NCBI GenBank assembly: GCA_900541835.1
Contig: UQLL01000029.1
Coordinates: 1-33,417 of the forward strand
Direction of reading: 5' to 3'
From: an uncultured Porphyromonadaceae bacterium
GTDB lineage: Bacteria > Bacteroidota > Bacteroidia > Bacteroidales > Muribaculaceae
Length of the DNA stretch: 33,417 nt
Both the position numbers and the translations under genes were made by a program. Of the stretch, positions 25,089-33,417 are shown piece after piece. The notes beneath the pieces were generated by a model, which was not told where the DNA came from, did no database searches, and saw nothing but the letters and a program-made list of their open reading frames with translations. How positions within the stretch are numbered: position 1 is the first letter of the stretch; every line of letters begins with the position of its first letter.

Positions 25089-26411
25089 ATGAGAAGGATA
25101 GCGATAGCGATAGTGGCGCTGGCGACGGCGCTGGGAGCCGCTGCCGACGGGCTGCGGGGCAAGTGGAACGGCACCCTGCAGGCCGGAGGCATGAAGCTGC
25201 GGCTGTCGGTGAGCGTCCGCGCCGACAGCACGGCCACTCTCGACTCGCCCGACCAGGGAGCCTTCGGCCTCCCCGCCCAGGTGCAGCATCTTGGCGCCGA
25301 CTCCCTGAGCCTGGCGCTGCCGCAGCTGCAGGCGTCGTATAACGCCCGGCTGAAGGACGGCAGGCTGTGCGGCACTTTCCGCCAGGGCATGCTCTCCCTG
25401 CCGCTCGACATGGAGAGGGCGCAGCTCGAGCGCCCGCAGACGCCCATGCCCCCATTCCCGTACGTCACCGAGGAGGTGGTGATTCCGAACGCCAGTGCCG
25501 GGGTGACTCTGGCCGGCACGCTCACGCTGCCCGAGAACTTCGACCCGGCGCAGACGCCAGTGGTGGTGATGGTCACCGGCAGCGGCTTGCAGAACCGCGA
25601 CGAGGAGCTCTTCGGTCACCGTCCGTTCGCCGTCATCGCCGACTACCTGGCGCGGCATGGCATCGCCTCGCTGCGCTACGACGACCGCGGCAAGGGAGCC
25701 TCCACCGGCGACGGCGCCGCGGCCACCACCACCGACTTCGCCTCCGACGCCCGGGCGGCCATCGAGGCCCTCCGCAGCCGCGGCTGCAAGCGCGTAGGCA
25801 TCCTCGGCCACAGCGAGGGCGCCGCCATCGCCTTCCAGCTGGCGGCCAAGAAGGTGCCGGAGTTCATCGTGGCCATCGGCGCCCCGGGCGTGCAGGGCTA
25901 CGAGATACTGGTCGACCAGACCCGTCGGGCCATGGCAGACAGTGGCGTGGCCGCCGATATGCTCGACCGCTACTGCGAGGCTCTGACGGCCATGTACCGG
26001 GCCAGGATTTCCGGTGGCGCGGACGCAGCCAAGGCAGCCGTGCTCAAGGCCACTGCCTCCTGGCAGCAGGACGGCGCCAACGACCAGCTGAAGGCCATCC
26101 TGATGCAGCTGGCCGACAACGGCAACCCCTGGCTCGATGAGTTCATGGCCTATGACCCGCGTGTCGACATCGCCGCCACCGCCTGTCCGGCACTGGCCAT
26201 ATACGGCTCCCTCGACACGCAGGTGCCTCCGGCACAGAACGCCCCGGCAGCCCAGGCCAACCACGCCGTCGCAGTCAAGACCTATCCGGGCCTCAACCAC
26301 CTCATGCAGTCGGCAAAGACCGGCAAGGTCTCCGAGTACGAGGAGCTGTCCGAGACTTTCTCCCCGACTGTCCTCGCTGACATCGCAACCTTCATAAATT
26401 CACTGGAATGA
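25089..26411 (+). CDS. Secreted alpha/beta hydrolase
   Basis: A 440-residue exported esterase- or peptidase-like hydrolase. The signal peptide MRRIAIAIVALATALGAAA precedes a beta-rich N-terminal domain (about 20-120, GKWNGTLQAGGMKLRLSV). The alpha/beta hydrolase core has the oxyanion region VVMVTGSGLQNRDE near 160, the nucleophile Ser242 in GILGHSEGAA, Asp in IYGSLDTQVPP near 383 and His in YPGLNHLMQ near 408. This two-domain form is frequent in Bacteroidetes; the substrate is unknown. The upstream in-frame start at 25035 would lack a leader and is rejected. The stop overlaps the next start as ATGA, so the two proteins are probably made together. Confidence 0.9.
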   Translation: MRRIAIAIVALATALGAAADGLRGKWNGTLQAGGMKLRLSVSVRADSTATLDSPDQGAFGLPAQVQHLGADSLSLALPQLQASYNARLKDGRLCGTFRQGMLSLPLDMERAQLERPQTPMPPFPYVTEEVVIPNASAGVTLAGTLTLPENFDPAQTPVVVMVTGSGLQNRDEELFGHRPFAVIADYLARHGIASLRYDDRGKGASTGDGAAATTTDFASDARAAIEALRSRGCKRVGILGHSEGAAIAFQLAAKKVPEFIVAIGAPGVQGYEILVDQTRRAMADSGVAADMLDRYCEALTAMYRARISGGADAAKAAVLKATASWQQDGANDQLKAILMQLADNGNPWLDEFMAYDPRVDIAATACPALAIYGSLDTQVPPAQNAPAAQANHAVAVKTYPGLNHLMQSAKTGKVSEYEELSETFSPTVLADIATFINSLE

Positions 26412-28309
26412 AATCACCGCACCGCCTGCTGGCAACCACCGCCCTGGCTCTCGGCACCCTGCTGCTTGCGGCAGGGGTGAGGAACGTGACCGTGAAGAAG
26501 CCAGGCACTCTCGCCTCTAAAATCGGCGACAGCAAGTACGCCGTCACTCAACTGAAGGTAAAGGGGACGCTCGACGCCGCCGACGTGCGCCTGCTGCGCG
26601 ACATGGCTGGCGGCGACACCCTGCTGGGCCGCACCCCAGGTCGCCTCGTCGACATAGATCTCTCGGAGGTCGAGTTCCAGCCAGGTCCCGAGCCGATAAC
26701 CAGCGGTAAGTACAAGTACCGCATCACCGGGCGGCACACGCTGCCGGCGTCGCTCTTCTACAACTGCCCGGTGGAGCGTCTGGTGCTGCCAGCCAGGCTG
26801 GACTCCATCGGCTCGTGGGCGCTCCAGCGCACGCGACTGACCGACCTCGTAATCCCCGCCGGGGTGGTGATGGGCAAGTTCGTCGTGGCCCGCGACTCCG
26901 CGCTCCGCACCTTGCGCCTGCCCGACATACACGGACAAGTCCCGGCGCTCTCGGGTCTCGGCCTGCCCGTGCTGCGGAGCATACGCTACGGCGACGTGGA
27001 CTACATCTCCGCCGGATCCTTCGACGACCTGCCGGAGGTGGAGGAGATAGTCTTCGACGGCCTCGTGGGCCACATGGACGGATACCTTGTCACCGATTGC
27101 CCTAAGCTGAAACGGATCATCTTCAACGGCCCCGTCGCAAGCACCGGCGGCCGCCAGTTCGTGAAGAATTGCCCGGAGCTGGAAGAGGTGGCCTTCAACG
27201 GCCTTGTGTTCGCCACCGGCTTCGGCAAGCCGGTGGACTGCCCCAAGCTGAAGGGGTATACTCAAGGGGGCATGGTGCTCTACGGCGACACGGCCTGCTT
27301 CCGCACCGCCACGCCCGCGCAGGTTGCCGCCGACCCGGAGATGCGCCGGCAGGCCGAGGCACTCCTGGCCTATAAGCGGCGGGCGCTCACCAAGCCGTCG
27401 GTCAACTTCCTGCGCGCCATAGAGAGCGATAACTTCGCGGAGTCTGACACCCTGGCGCAGGCGCTGGGCGACCGCAGCTTCGCTGCCGACCTGGGCCCGG
27501 AGGTGCTCCCCATACGGCGCGACATGGCCATGACCAAGCTCGACCTGCTCAAGTCGGCCCCGCCGTATGCCCCCGACACGGTGCAGGTTAGCTGGACCTA
27601 CGCCGCCCCATCCGATTCGCTGCTGGCCCTCGACCGCGAGTATTTCAACCTCGACAGTGTGGCCGGCACCGGCGACGACATCTCTCGCATCCGCAACCTG
27701 CTCTGCTGGGTTCACGACCTGGTGCGGCACGACGGCTCGTCGGACAACCCGCGCTCGCAGACGCTCATCGACATGTACGAGCTGTGCCGCAGCGAGCGGC
27801 GGGGCGTGAACTGCCGCATGATGGCCATCATGCTCACCGAGGCGCTCCTGGCCGAGGGAATCCCGGCCCGCTACCTCACCTGCCAGCCCAAGCTCTACGA
27901 CTTCGATTCTGACTGCCACGTGATCTGTGTGGCCTGGTCCGACTCGCTGCGGAAGTGGGTGTGGGTCGACCCGACTTTCGCCGCCTACGTGACGGACGAG
28001 AACGGCCTGATGCTCCATCCCGGCGAGGTGCGCGAGCGCCTGCGCACGGACAAGCCTCTGGTGCTCAACCCCGACGCCAACTGGAACCATGAGGCGGCGC
28101 AGACCAAGGAGGACTACCTGGACCGCTATATGGCCAAGAACCTGTACTACATCGAGGCCGTCGCCCACAACTGTCCTCGTCCCGAGGGCCGCGGCGCCAT
28201 GCGTCCCACCTACGTGGTGCTGATTCCGGAGGGGATGCGCCAGGCGGCCCCGAACTCCGACGTCTACACCACCGACTACGACACCTTCTGGCAGGCTCCC
28301 GACAGGTAG
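26408..28309 (+). CDS. Leucine-rich-repeat (BspA-like) protein with transglutaminase-like domain
   Basis: A 633-residue exported protein. A signal-like N-terminus (HRLLATTALALGTLLLAAG) is followed by BspA/LRR_5-type repeats over about 75-290 (LPASLFYNCPVERLVLP, LDSIGSWALQ, CPKLKRIIFNG, CPELEEVAFNG). The C-terminal half carries a transglutaminase/protease-like domain with a full triad: Cys469 in RRGVNCRMMAIM, His504 in DCHVICVAW and Asp521 in WVWVDPTF. Such domains act as cysteine proteases, peptidases or acyl transferases on surface proteins or peptides. It overlaps the hydrolase gene by 4 nt. Repeats plus an enzyme suggest a binding surface that presents a substrate. Its exact activity is unknown. 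Confidence 0.88.
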   Translation: MKSPHRLLATTALALGTLLLAAGVRNVTVKKPGTLASKIGDSKYAVTQLKVKGTLDAADVRLLRDMAGGDTLLGRTPGRLVDIDLSEVEFQPGPEPITSGKYKYRITGRHTLPASLFYNCPVERLVLPARLDSIGSWALQRTRLTDLVIPAGVVMGKFVVARDSALRTLRLPDIHGQVPALSGLGLPVLRSIRYGDVDYISAGSFDDLPEVEEIVFDGLVGHMDGYLVTDCPKLKRIIFNGPVASTGGRQFVKNCPELEEVAFNGLVFATGFGKPVDCPKLKGYTQGGMVLYGDTACFRTATPAQVAADPEMRRQAEALLAYKRRALTKPSVNFLRAIESDNFAESDTLAQALGDRSFAADLGPEVLPIRRDMAMTKLDLLKSAPPYAPDTVQVSWTYAAPSDSLLALDREYFNLDSVAGTGDDISRIRNLLCWVHDLVRHDGSSDNPRSQTLIDMYELCRSERRGVNCRMMAIMLTEALLAEGIPARYLTCQPKLYDFDSDCHVICVAWSDSLRKWVWVDPTFAAYVTDENGLMLHPGEVRERLRTDKPLVLNPDANWNHEAAQTKEDYLDRYMAKNLYYIEAVAHNCPRPEGRGAMRPTYVVLIPEGMRQAAPNSDVYTTDYDTFWQAPDR

Positions 28310-28502
28310 GTGAAAGCCATGGAGCGGTCACTGACACACCTTTTATTTTTGGTTCGTTCAGTGCTCTTGGTGACATAATGGATTAACTTGCAAATCTCTT
28401 GGTCGACCATTGCAGCATAGCAAGAGTGAAGTGTGCAAATTTAATTCGCGCCATTCTGAAAGTCGGCACGCCGATATGTGTCTCTCTCTCAACTTTTTTC
28501 GC

Positions 28503-28510
28503 TAACTTTG
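28503..28510 (+). promoter_or_regulatory. Promoter -7 box of the glycosyltransferase operon
   Basis: TAACTTTG at 28503-28510 lies 24 nt before the ATG at 28535. No strong -33 box was seen. It rules out the in-frame ATG at 28478 as the start. Confidence 0.65.
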
Positions 28511-28534
28511 CAGGCTGAACCAACTCCGACAGAA

Positions 28535-30214
28535 ATGCAAGGCAATTACTCAAGCGACGACAGGGAATGGCGTGCGCCCGCCGGCGCCGTGCGCTATGTG
28601 CGCCTGACCCTGCTGGCCATCGTCTGCTTCTTCACCTTCTTCGTCAACAACGACGTATTCGTGCCCGACATCATGGAGAGCCGCAACCTCATCACGGCCC
28701 GCGAGATGACGGAGAGCCACGAATACCTGGTGCCCACCCTCAACGGCGACCTGCGCCTGGCCAAGCCGCCCCTGCCTACCTGGATCGCCGCCGCCATCGA
28801 GTCCGTAAGCCCAGACGACGTCGCCGCCCAGCGCTGTGCCGCCGGAGCCGCCGGAATCCTGCTCACCATCTTCGTATACCTCTTCGCCGCCAGGGTCGTG
28901 CGCATCGACCCCCTATGGCCCACGCTGCTCTTATTGACCTGCTACAGCGTCGTGCTGATGGGACGGACGGCCTCCTGGGACATCTACTGCCACGCTTTCA
29001 TGATGGGCGGCATATACTACCTGGCACGGGCGCTGACCGGCAAGGGGCGCCAGACGCGAGCCTTCGCCTTGGCCGGCCTCTTCACCGGTCTCAGCATCAT
29101 GAGCAAGGGTCCCGTGAGCCTGTACGCTCTGTTGTTGCCGTGGCTGCTGGGCATGCTCTGCACGCGCCGCATGACCATGCGCGGCAAGTGGGGAGGTCTG
29201 TTGCTGATGGTCGTCGTCGCCCTCGCCTCCGGCTGCTGGTGGTACGCCTACATCTACCTCTGTCACAAGCACGAGCTTCAGGCCGTGGCCGCACAGGAGA
29301 GCGGCGCATGGGTGAACCACAACGTCCGCCCCTGGTGGTACTACCACCGCTTCTACCTCGAGGCCGGCATCTGGGCCCTGCTCCTGATCACAGCCATAGT
29401 GCTCAGCCTGGTGCGTCGCAATCGCCTCGGCCGCGCCTTCTACATGCCACTGCTCTGGATGTTCTTCTCGCTGGTTTTGCTCTCTCTTCTCCCGGAGAAG
29501 AAGATGCGCTACGTGCTGCCCGTGCTCATCCCCGCCTCCCTGGTAATGGGCCAGCTCGTCTACCGCTGGATCGAGGAGTTCAGGCTCCCCAGCCGCTCCG
29601 CCAAGTCGGACAAGGTGCTCTACCGCATCAACGCCTGGGCTCTGGCCGTCGTCACCGCCGCCCTGCCAGTGCTGGCCTGGTATTTCTGCTTCCGCGAAGG
29701 GAACATGCAGCTCATGGCCCTCATAATAATGTGCATCGTCAGCGGCGTGGTTGCCGTGAGCATGGCCGTCGCCGCCATCCGCCTCCAGCCCGGCGGCATG
29801 GTGTGGGGCGTGGCGGCACTGTTCGTCATGGCCGAGGGGATCGGCCTGCCCGCCATCCGTCCCCTCATCAACAACGAGCACATGCACTCTATCCGCATCG
29901 CCGCCGACCGCCCCGACCTACAGGGAGTCCCCTTCTACTATAACAAGGCCGACGGCCTGCGACACGAGATTATCTACGCCGCCAGGCGCGACATTCGGCC
30001 GCTCGACTACAACGACTCCACGTTGAGCCGCCTGCCACTGCCGGCCGTCGTGCTCACCCACCGCGGCGCCGCCGCCGAGCTCCCCAGCGACTACCTCCGG
30101 AGCGTCGACACCGTCTCCATCGGCCTGTACGACGACAACCGCCGCCCCAAGGGTACGCGCCGATACTCGTCCGACTTCATCTACCACCTCACCCTGCTCA
30201 AGACAAGGAAATGA
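28535..30214 (+). CDS. GT39-type (ArnT-like) membrane glycosyltransferase
   Basis: A 559-residue integral membrane protein of the GT-C fold that moves a sugar from a polyprenyl-phosphate carrier to an acceptor on the periplasmic side. After one N-terminal helix (LLAIVCFFTFFVNNDVFV) comes the first periplasmic loop with acidic residues (PDIMESRNLITAREM) and the ArnT/PMT-like segment PTLNGDLRLAKPPLPTW, near residues 45-85. About ten further helices follow. The next gene, overlapping by ATGA, encodes a polyprenyl-phosphate sugar synthase, the natural donor supplier. The acceptor is likely lipid A or another envelope lipid or glycan; it could also be protein. The start at 28535 (MQGNYSSDDREW) is set by the promoter position. 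Confidence 0.88.
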   Translation: MQGNYSSDDREWRAPAGAVRYVRLTLLAIVCFFTFFVNNDVFVPDIMESRNLITAREMTESHEYLVPTLNGDLRLAKPPLPTWIAAAIESVSPDDVAAQRCAAGAAGILLTIFVYLFAARVVRIDPLWPTLLLLTCYSVVLMGRTASWDIYCHAFMMGGIYYLARALTGKGRQTRAFALAGLFTGLSIMSKGPVSLYALLLPWLLGMLCTRRMTMRGKWGGLLLMVVVALASGCWWYAYIYLCHKHELQAVAAQESGAWVNHNVRPWWYYHRFYLEAGIWALLLITAIVLSLVRRNRLGRAFYMPLLWMFFSLVLLSLLPEKKMRYVLPVLIPASLVMGQLVYRWIEEFRLPSRSAKSDKVLYRINAWALAVVTAALPVLAWYFCFREGNMQLMALIIMCIVSGVVAVSMAVAAIRLQPGGMVWGVAALFVMAEGIGLPAIRPLINNEHMHSIRIAADRPDLQGVPFYYNKADGLRHEIIYAARRDIRPLDYNDSTLSRLPLPAVVLTHRGAAAELPSDYLRSVDTVSIGLYDDNRRPKGTRRYSSDFIYHLTLLKTRK

Positions 30215-30948
30215 ACGCCACCGCCAACTACGATTTCACCGTCATAGTGCCCCTGTACAACGAGGAAGACAACATCGCCGCTCTGGAGCGGCGCTTCGCC
30301 GCCTGGCTTCCCACGGCCCCCGTGCGTACCTGCGTGCTGTTCGTCAACGACGGCTCCACCGACGCCTCGCTGCCCCGCCTCAAGGAGGCCTGCGCCCGCC
30401 ACGATGCCTTCCTCTACGCCGCCCTCGGCCACAACTCCGGCCTCAGCGCCGCCCTCAAGGCCGGCTTCGACCTCGCCGAGTCCCCCTGGGTCGGATACAT
30501 CGACGCCGACCTCCAGACAGCTCCCGAGGATTTTCCCCTGCTGCTTGAACACACACGCGATCACGACATGGTGATCGGCATCCGCGCCGACCGACGCGAC
30601 ACCGGCTTCAAGAAGCTCCAGTCCAAGATCGCCAACGGCTTCCGCCGCCGCATGACCGGCGACGGCGTGCAGGACACCGGCTGCCCCCTCAAGGTCATCG
30701 CCACCCCGCTGGCACAGAAGCTGCCAATGTTCACCGGCATGCACCGCTTCCTGCCTGCCCTCGGCCTCCTCTACGGCGCCAGGGTAAAGCAGGTGCCCGT
30801 GCGCCACTTCCCCCGCACCGCCGGAGTCAGCAAGTACCACCTCTGGAACCGCCTCAAAGGCCCTTTCCTCGACTGCTTCGCCTACCGCTGGATGCGAAAG
30901 CGCCTAATCGACAACCACATAGCCGACAACAACCTTAAAGTCAATTAA
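30211..30948 (+). CDS. GT2 glycosyltransferase, polyprenyl-phosphate sugar synthase (DPM1/ArnC-like)
   Basis: A 245-residue soluble GT-A enzyme. It shows VIVPLYNEEDNIAALERRF at the N-terminus, VNDGSTDAS near 47, the metal site YIDADLQTAPEDF (DAD) near 96, and the family signatures GDGVQDTGCPLKVI near 150 and RTAGVSKYHLWNR near 205. It lacks the C-terminal transmembrane helices of ArnC/DpmD types, like the short DPM1 form. It likely transfers a sugar from a nucleotide donor to undecaprenyl phosphate on the cytoplasmic side. It overlaps the GT39 gene by ATGA, and a membrane protein with LAB_N domains follows after an AT-rich 69-nt spacer. Confidence 0.92.
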   Translation: MNATANYDFTVIVPLYNEEDNIAALERRFAAWLPTAPVRTCVLFVNDGSTDASLPRLKEACARHDAFLYAALGHNSGLSAALKAGFDLAESPWVGYIDADLQTAPEDFPLLLEHTRDHDMVIGIRADRRDTGFKKLQSKIANGFRRRMTGDGVQDTGCPLKVIATPLAQKLPMFTGMHRFLPALGLLYGARVKQVPVRHFPRTAGVSKYHLWNRLKGPFLDCFAYRWMRKRLIDNHIADNNLKVN

Positions 30949-31016
30949 AAATTATTACAGCGACACCCAAAGGTCCTTTCTCGATTGGCACGCAGCTCAA
31001 ATTTTTAATTATTAAT
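30943..31016. repeat. AT-rich inverted repeat between the GT2 and LAB_N genes
   Basis: AATTAAAAATT (30943-30953, overlapping the GT2 stop) is exactly complementary to AATTTTTAATT (31000-31010), which is followed by ATTAAT up to the next start. It may be a dispersed repeat or a processing/termination structure within the operon. Confidence 0.6.
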
Positions 31017-31017
31017 C

Positions 31018-31659
31018 ATGCCGTCCATCGTAGTAACGCTCATCGGCTTCCTGGCGCAGGGCCTGTTCTCGGCGCGCATGCTCGTGCAGTGGATACTCTC
31101 CGAGCGGGCGCGGCGCGTGCTCAGCCCCACACTGTTCTGGGTGCTGTCGCTGCTCGCCTCCATCCTGCTGTGCCTGTACGGATGGCTCCGCTCAGACTTC
31201 GCCATCATCCTCGGCCAGCTCTTCTCCTACTACATCTACCTGTGGAACCTGCGCATCAAGGGCGCCCTGGTCAAGGTACCCGCCTGGACACGCATCCTGC
31301 TGTGCATCTTGCCTATAGCACTGTGCATCCCCGTTGCCGGCGACGCCCAGGCTGCCTACCGCCGCTTCTTCGCCAACCCCGACATCCCCTTTTGGCTGCT
31401 GCTCTACGGCTCCGCCGGACAGGTCATCTTCACCCTCCGCTTCATCTACCAGTGGTTCTACTCCGTGCGCCTGGGCCGGAGCGTGCTCCCCGCAGGCTTC
31501 TGGTGGATATCCCTGATAGGCTCCCTGACCATCTGTTCCTACGCCATCTTCCGCGCCGATCCCGTCCTGATTGTCGGCCAGAGCGTCGGCCTGGTCGCCT
31601 ACAGCCGCAACCTCGTCATCGGCCGCCGCCAGCGTCGCCGCACTCCCGCCCCCTCCTAA
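31018..31659 (+). CDS. Tandem LAB_N (lipid A biosynthesis N-terminal) membrane protein
   Basis: A 213-residue membrane protein made of two copies of the LAB_N domain, the short module otherwise found at the N-terminus of some LpxB proteins. Copy one (about 5-75) reads GFLAQGLFSARMLVQWILSE then LFWVLSLLASILLCLYG and IILGQLFSYYIYLWNLRI. Copy two (about 125-205) reads YGSAGQVIFTLRFIYQWFYS then GFWWISLIGSLTICSYAIFR and LIVGQSVGLVAYSRNLVI. About six helices are predicted. With a GT2 and a GT39 enzyme encoded upstream, it could flip or present the polyprenyl-linked sugar, or bind lipid A. That role is inferred from context; no catalytic residues are recognised. Confidence 0.88.
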   Translation: MPSIVVTLIGFLAQGLFSARMLVQWILSERARRVLSPTLFWVLSLLASILLCLYGWLRSDFAIILGQLFSYYIYLWNLRIKGALVKVPAWTRILLCILPIALCIPVAGDAQAAYRRFFANPDIPFWLLLYGSAGQVIFTLRFIYQWFYSVRLGRSVLPAGFWWISLIGSLTICSYAIFRADPVLIVGQSVGLVAYSRNLVIGRRQRRRTPAPS

Positions 31660-31682
31660 TCCCCGAACAGTATTCTTAACGA

Positions 31683-31708
31683 GAGTCGTTTGGCTTCCCT
31701 TACGACTC
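31683..31708. terminator. Possible hairpin between convergent LAB_N and trkH genes
   Basis: GAGTCGT (31683-31689) pairs with ACGACTC (31702-31708). There is no T-run; the call rests on its place between convergent genes. Confidence 0.3.
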
Positions 31709-31791
31709 ATTGACGGCTTGCATTTCACCAAATCAAAGTGGCAAGTGGCGGAGGAGCTTGAGGGTGGAGTGGTGGTCGGCGGGGAGGGGGA

Positions 31792-33258
31792 CTATTTGCG
31801 CCAGAAGGCGGGGAGGAGGAGCGCCAGGAAGGCGAAGAGCTCCAGACGGCCGGCAAGCATATCGAACATCATGACGTACTTGAGGCCCGGGGCGAGCAGG
31901 CCGAAGCCGCCACTGGCGCCGGTGACGCCGTAGCCGAGGCCGTTGCAGCCCAAGGCGGAGGCGGACAGAAACACGGAGTCGGCGAAGCCGTAGCCGCAGA
32001 AGACGGCCACAAGGGTGGTGAGGATTATCAATAAGGCGTAGATGGTGAAGAAGGCGGCGATGCGGTGCATGACCGGTGCCTTCATGGCCTCTGGGCCTAT
32101 GCGCACGGCGAATGCCCGGTGCGGGTGGATGGTGCGCAGCAGGTTATTGCGCAGGTTCGACCACAGGGCCATGAGACGGTCGATCTTGACTCCGCCGGCG
32201 GTGGAGCCGGAGCACGAGCCGGCAATCATGAGCAAGACGGTAAGGAACATGGCGGCAGGTCCCCACGCCTCGGCCCCCTGCACGGTGAAGCCGGTGGAGG
32301 TGATGGCCGACACGGTGTGCGTCAGGGTGCTCAGGCCGAGGTCGCGGAAGGTTGGCTCGATGCCCCCTTGCAGCCACCGGCCCAGGGCCATGAGGCCCCA
32401 GAAGACTGCTATGACGGCGAAGTAGGTGCGTGCCACTGCATTCGCGGCCAGGTCTTTCATGCGCCCGTGGAGCACGCCGTAGAGAAGCATGAAGTTGACG
32501 CCGCCAACGGTCATGAAGGCCGTAAGCACCCAGTCCACGTATTCGGAGTTCCAGTAGGCGAGGCCCTCGGTGTGGGTGGTGAAGCCGCCGGTGGATATGG
32601 CCGCGAAGGTCTGGCAGACGGCGTCGAACAGCGACATCGGCCCGGCCCACAGCAGCAGGATGCAGCACAGGGTGAGCCCGGAGTAGACGTACCAGAGCGA
32701 CAGCACGGTCTGGCGGATGCGCGGGTGGAGCTTGGTGTGGTATATGCCGGTGGCCTCGGCGTGGAACATGGAGATGCCGTCGTCGCGGTTGAGAGCCGGG
32801 ATGGCCGCGAGCATGAAGAAGATGATTCCCAAGCCGCCTATCCACTGCATGATGGCGCGCCAGAGCAGGATGCTGCGGCTGAGCGCTCCGACGTCCGGGT
32901 AGACGCTGGCGCCGGTGGTGGTGAAGCCGGAGATGGTCTCGAACAGGGCGTCGGTGAAGCCGAGGGCGTGGTCGCCCATCACCAGCGGGATGAGCCCGAT
33001 GAGTCCGAAGATGACCCAGACGAGGGCCGTGAGCGCGAATCCCTCGCGGGCCTTTATGCACAGTTTCACGCGCCTGGTGCACAGCTCGGTGACGCCGTAT
33101 ATGCCCAGGGCCGACACGCAGGCCACGGCGAATCCGGGCCAGTCGGATTCGCCGCCGGCTACAGCCACCGACAACGGCACGCACAGAAGCAGGCCCTCCA
33201 CGCCCACCAGGCGCCCCATCACACAGGCCACTCCCTTATAATTCAAAGTCCCGTACAT
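31792..33258 (-). CDS. TrkH-family potassium uptake transporter
   Basis: A 488-residue K+ channel-like transporter with four membrane-pore-membrane units. The pore loops are visible: ETISGFTTTGASVYP, FAAISTGGFTTH, AITSTGFTV and SASALGCNGLGYG. The start at 33258 (MYGTLNYKGVACVMGRL) follows a TAATTTTG box at 33296-33289; the ATG at 33291 overlaps that box and is rejected. TrkH works with the cytoplasmic NAD-binding regulator TrkA, whose gene is usually adjacent, but no trkA follows here before the convergent LAB_N gene; it would have to lie elsewhere. The gene has a C-terminal hydrophobic end (LAGRLELFAFLALLLPAFW) normal for the family. Confidence 0.95.
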   Translation of the reverse strand: MYGTLNYKGVACVMGRLVGVEGLLLCVPLSVAVAGGESDWPGFAVACVSALGIYGVTELCTRRVKLCIKAREGFALTALVWVIFGLIGLIPLVMGDHALGFTDALFETISGFTTTGASVYPDVGALSRSILLWRAIMQWIGGLGIIFFMLAAIPALNRDDGISMFHAEATGIYHTKLHPRIRQTVLSLWYVYSGLTLCCILLLWAGPMSLFDAVCQTFAAISTGGFTTHTEGLAYWNSEYVDWVLTAFMTVGGVNFMLLYGVLHGRMKDLAANAVARTYFAVIAVFWGLMALGRWLQGGIEPTFRDLGLSTLTHTVSAITSTGFTVQGAEAWGPAAMFLTVLLMIAGSCSGSTAGGVKIDRLMALWSNLRNNLLRTIHPHRAFAVRIGPEAMKAPVMHRIAAFFTIYALLIILTTLVAVFCGYGFADSVFLSASALGCNGLGYGVTGASGGFGLLAPGLKYVMMFDMLAGRLELFAFLALLLPAFWRK

Positions 33259-33288
33259 AATAATTCCGTTCTCTTTCCAAAAAACTGA

Positions 33289-33296
33289 CAAAATTA
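33289..33296 (-). promoter_or_regulatory. Promoter -7 box of trkH
   Basis: The reverse strand reads TAATTTTG, 30 nt before the ATG at 33258. Confidence 0.6.
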
Positions 33297-33384
33297 AAAA
33301 TTAGTTCGGGAACTGAAAAATTAGTATTAACTTTTTTGGGGGAGCTGCCGATTCCTCTTTTTACCTACTCTCAACTGGCAAGTG

Positions 33385-33392
33385 CAAAATTA
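33385..33392 (-). promoter_or_regulatory. Second upstream -7 box
   Basis: The reverse strand again reads TAATTTTG, about 125 nt before trkH. It could be a second trkH promoter or serve a small transcript. No gene is visible from 33297 to the window end. Confidence 0.4.
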
Positions 33393-33417
33393 GCGATTTC
33401 ACGGAAGAACGCCTTTT

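Overview
The window looks like chromosome from a GC-rich member of the Bacteroidales, tentatively Muribaculaceae-like. The support is the repeated Bacteroidetes-type promoter (a -7 box TAnnTTTG with a TTTG or TTG box about 20 bp upstream), the lack of obvious Shine-Dalgarno sites, a DUF2795 protein, C10 (streptopain-type) proteases, a TonB-dependent receptor paired with a surface lipoprotein, and a BspA-like repeat protein. The family-level placement is inference. No tRNA, rRNA, CRISPR array, integrase or transposase gene was found.

Layout. 1-4983: the 3'-truncated polyprenyl synthetase gene on the minus strand, divergent from polA, followed by an acyltransferase gene. 4984-5506: a gene-free leader before metK, with a promoter, a strongly foldable candidate RNA that ends in a T-run, and a 138-nt hairpin repeat. 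5507-10461: metK, a PpiD/SurA-type periplasmic chaperone gene with a strong terminator, and rlmN. 10578-15489: two convergent C10 protease genes sharing a bidirectional terminator; the first has lost its signal peptide through a frameshift. 15583-19054: a glyoxalase-like gene, dnaX (minus), an ATP:cob(I)alamin adenosyltransferase gene and a DUF2795 gene.

19055-about 24960 is visibly less GC-rich than its surroundings and has the composition of acquired DNA. It holds a minus-strand operon: TonB-dependent receptor, beta-helix-like surface lipoprotein, small diacylglycerol/undecaprenol kinase, and a PAP2 phosphatase interrupted by an in-frame stop. 24977-28309: host-like DNA with a secreted alpha/beta hydrolase gene overlapping a leucine-rich-repeat/transglutaminase gene. 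28503-31659: a GT39 glycosyltransferase, a GT2 polyprenyl-phosphate glycosyltransferase and a tandem LAB_N membrane protein, which together look like an envelope-lipid glycosylation cassette. 31792-33258: a TrkH potassium transporter gene (minus).

The most unusual points are the candidate structured RNA upstream of metK, dispersed palindromic repeats that also lie inside the coding linkers of dnaX and perhaps polA, the lipid-phosphate enzymes attached to a TonB receptor island, and two apparently recent gene lesions (C10 protease leader frameshift and PAP2 nonsense codon).
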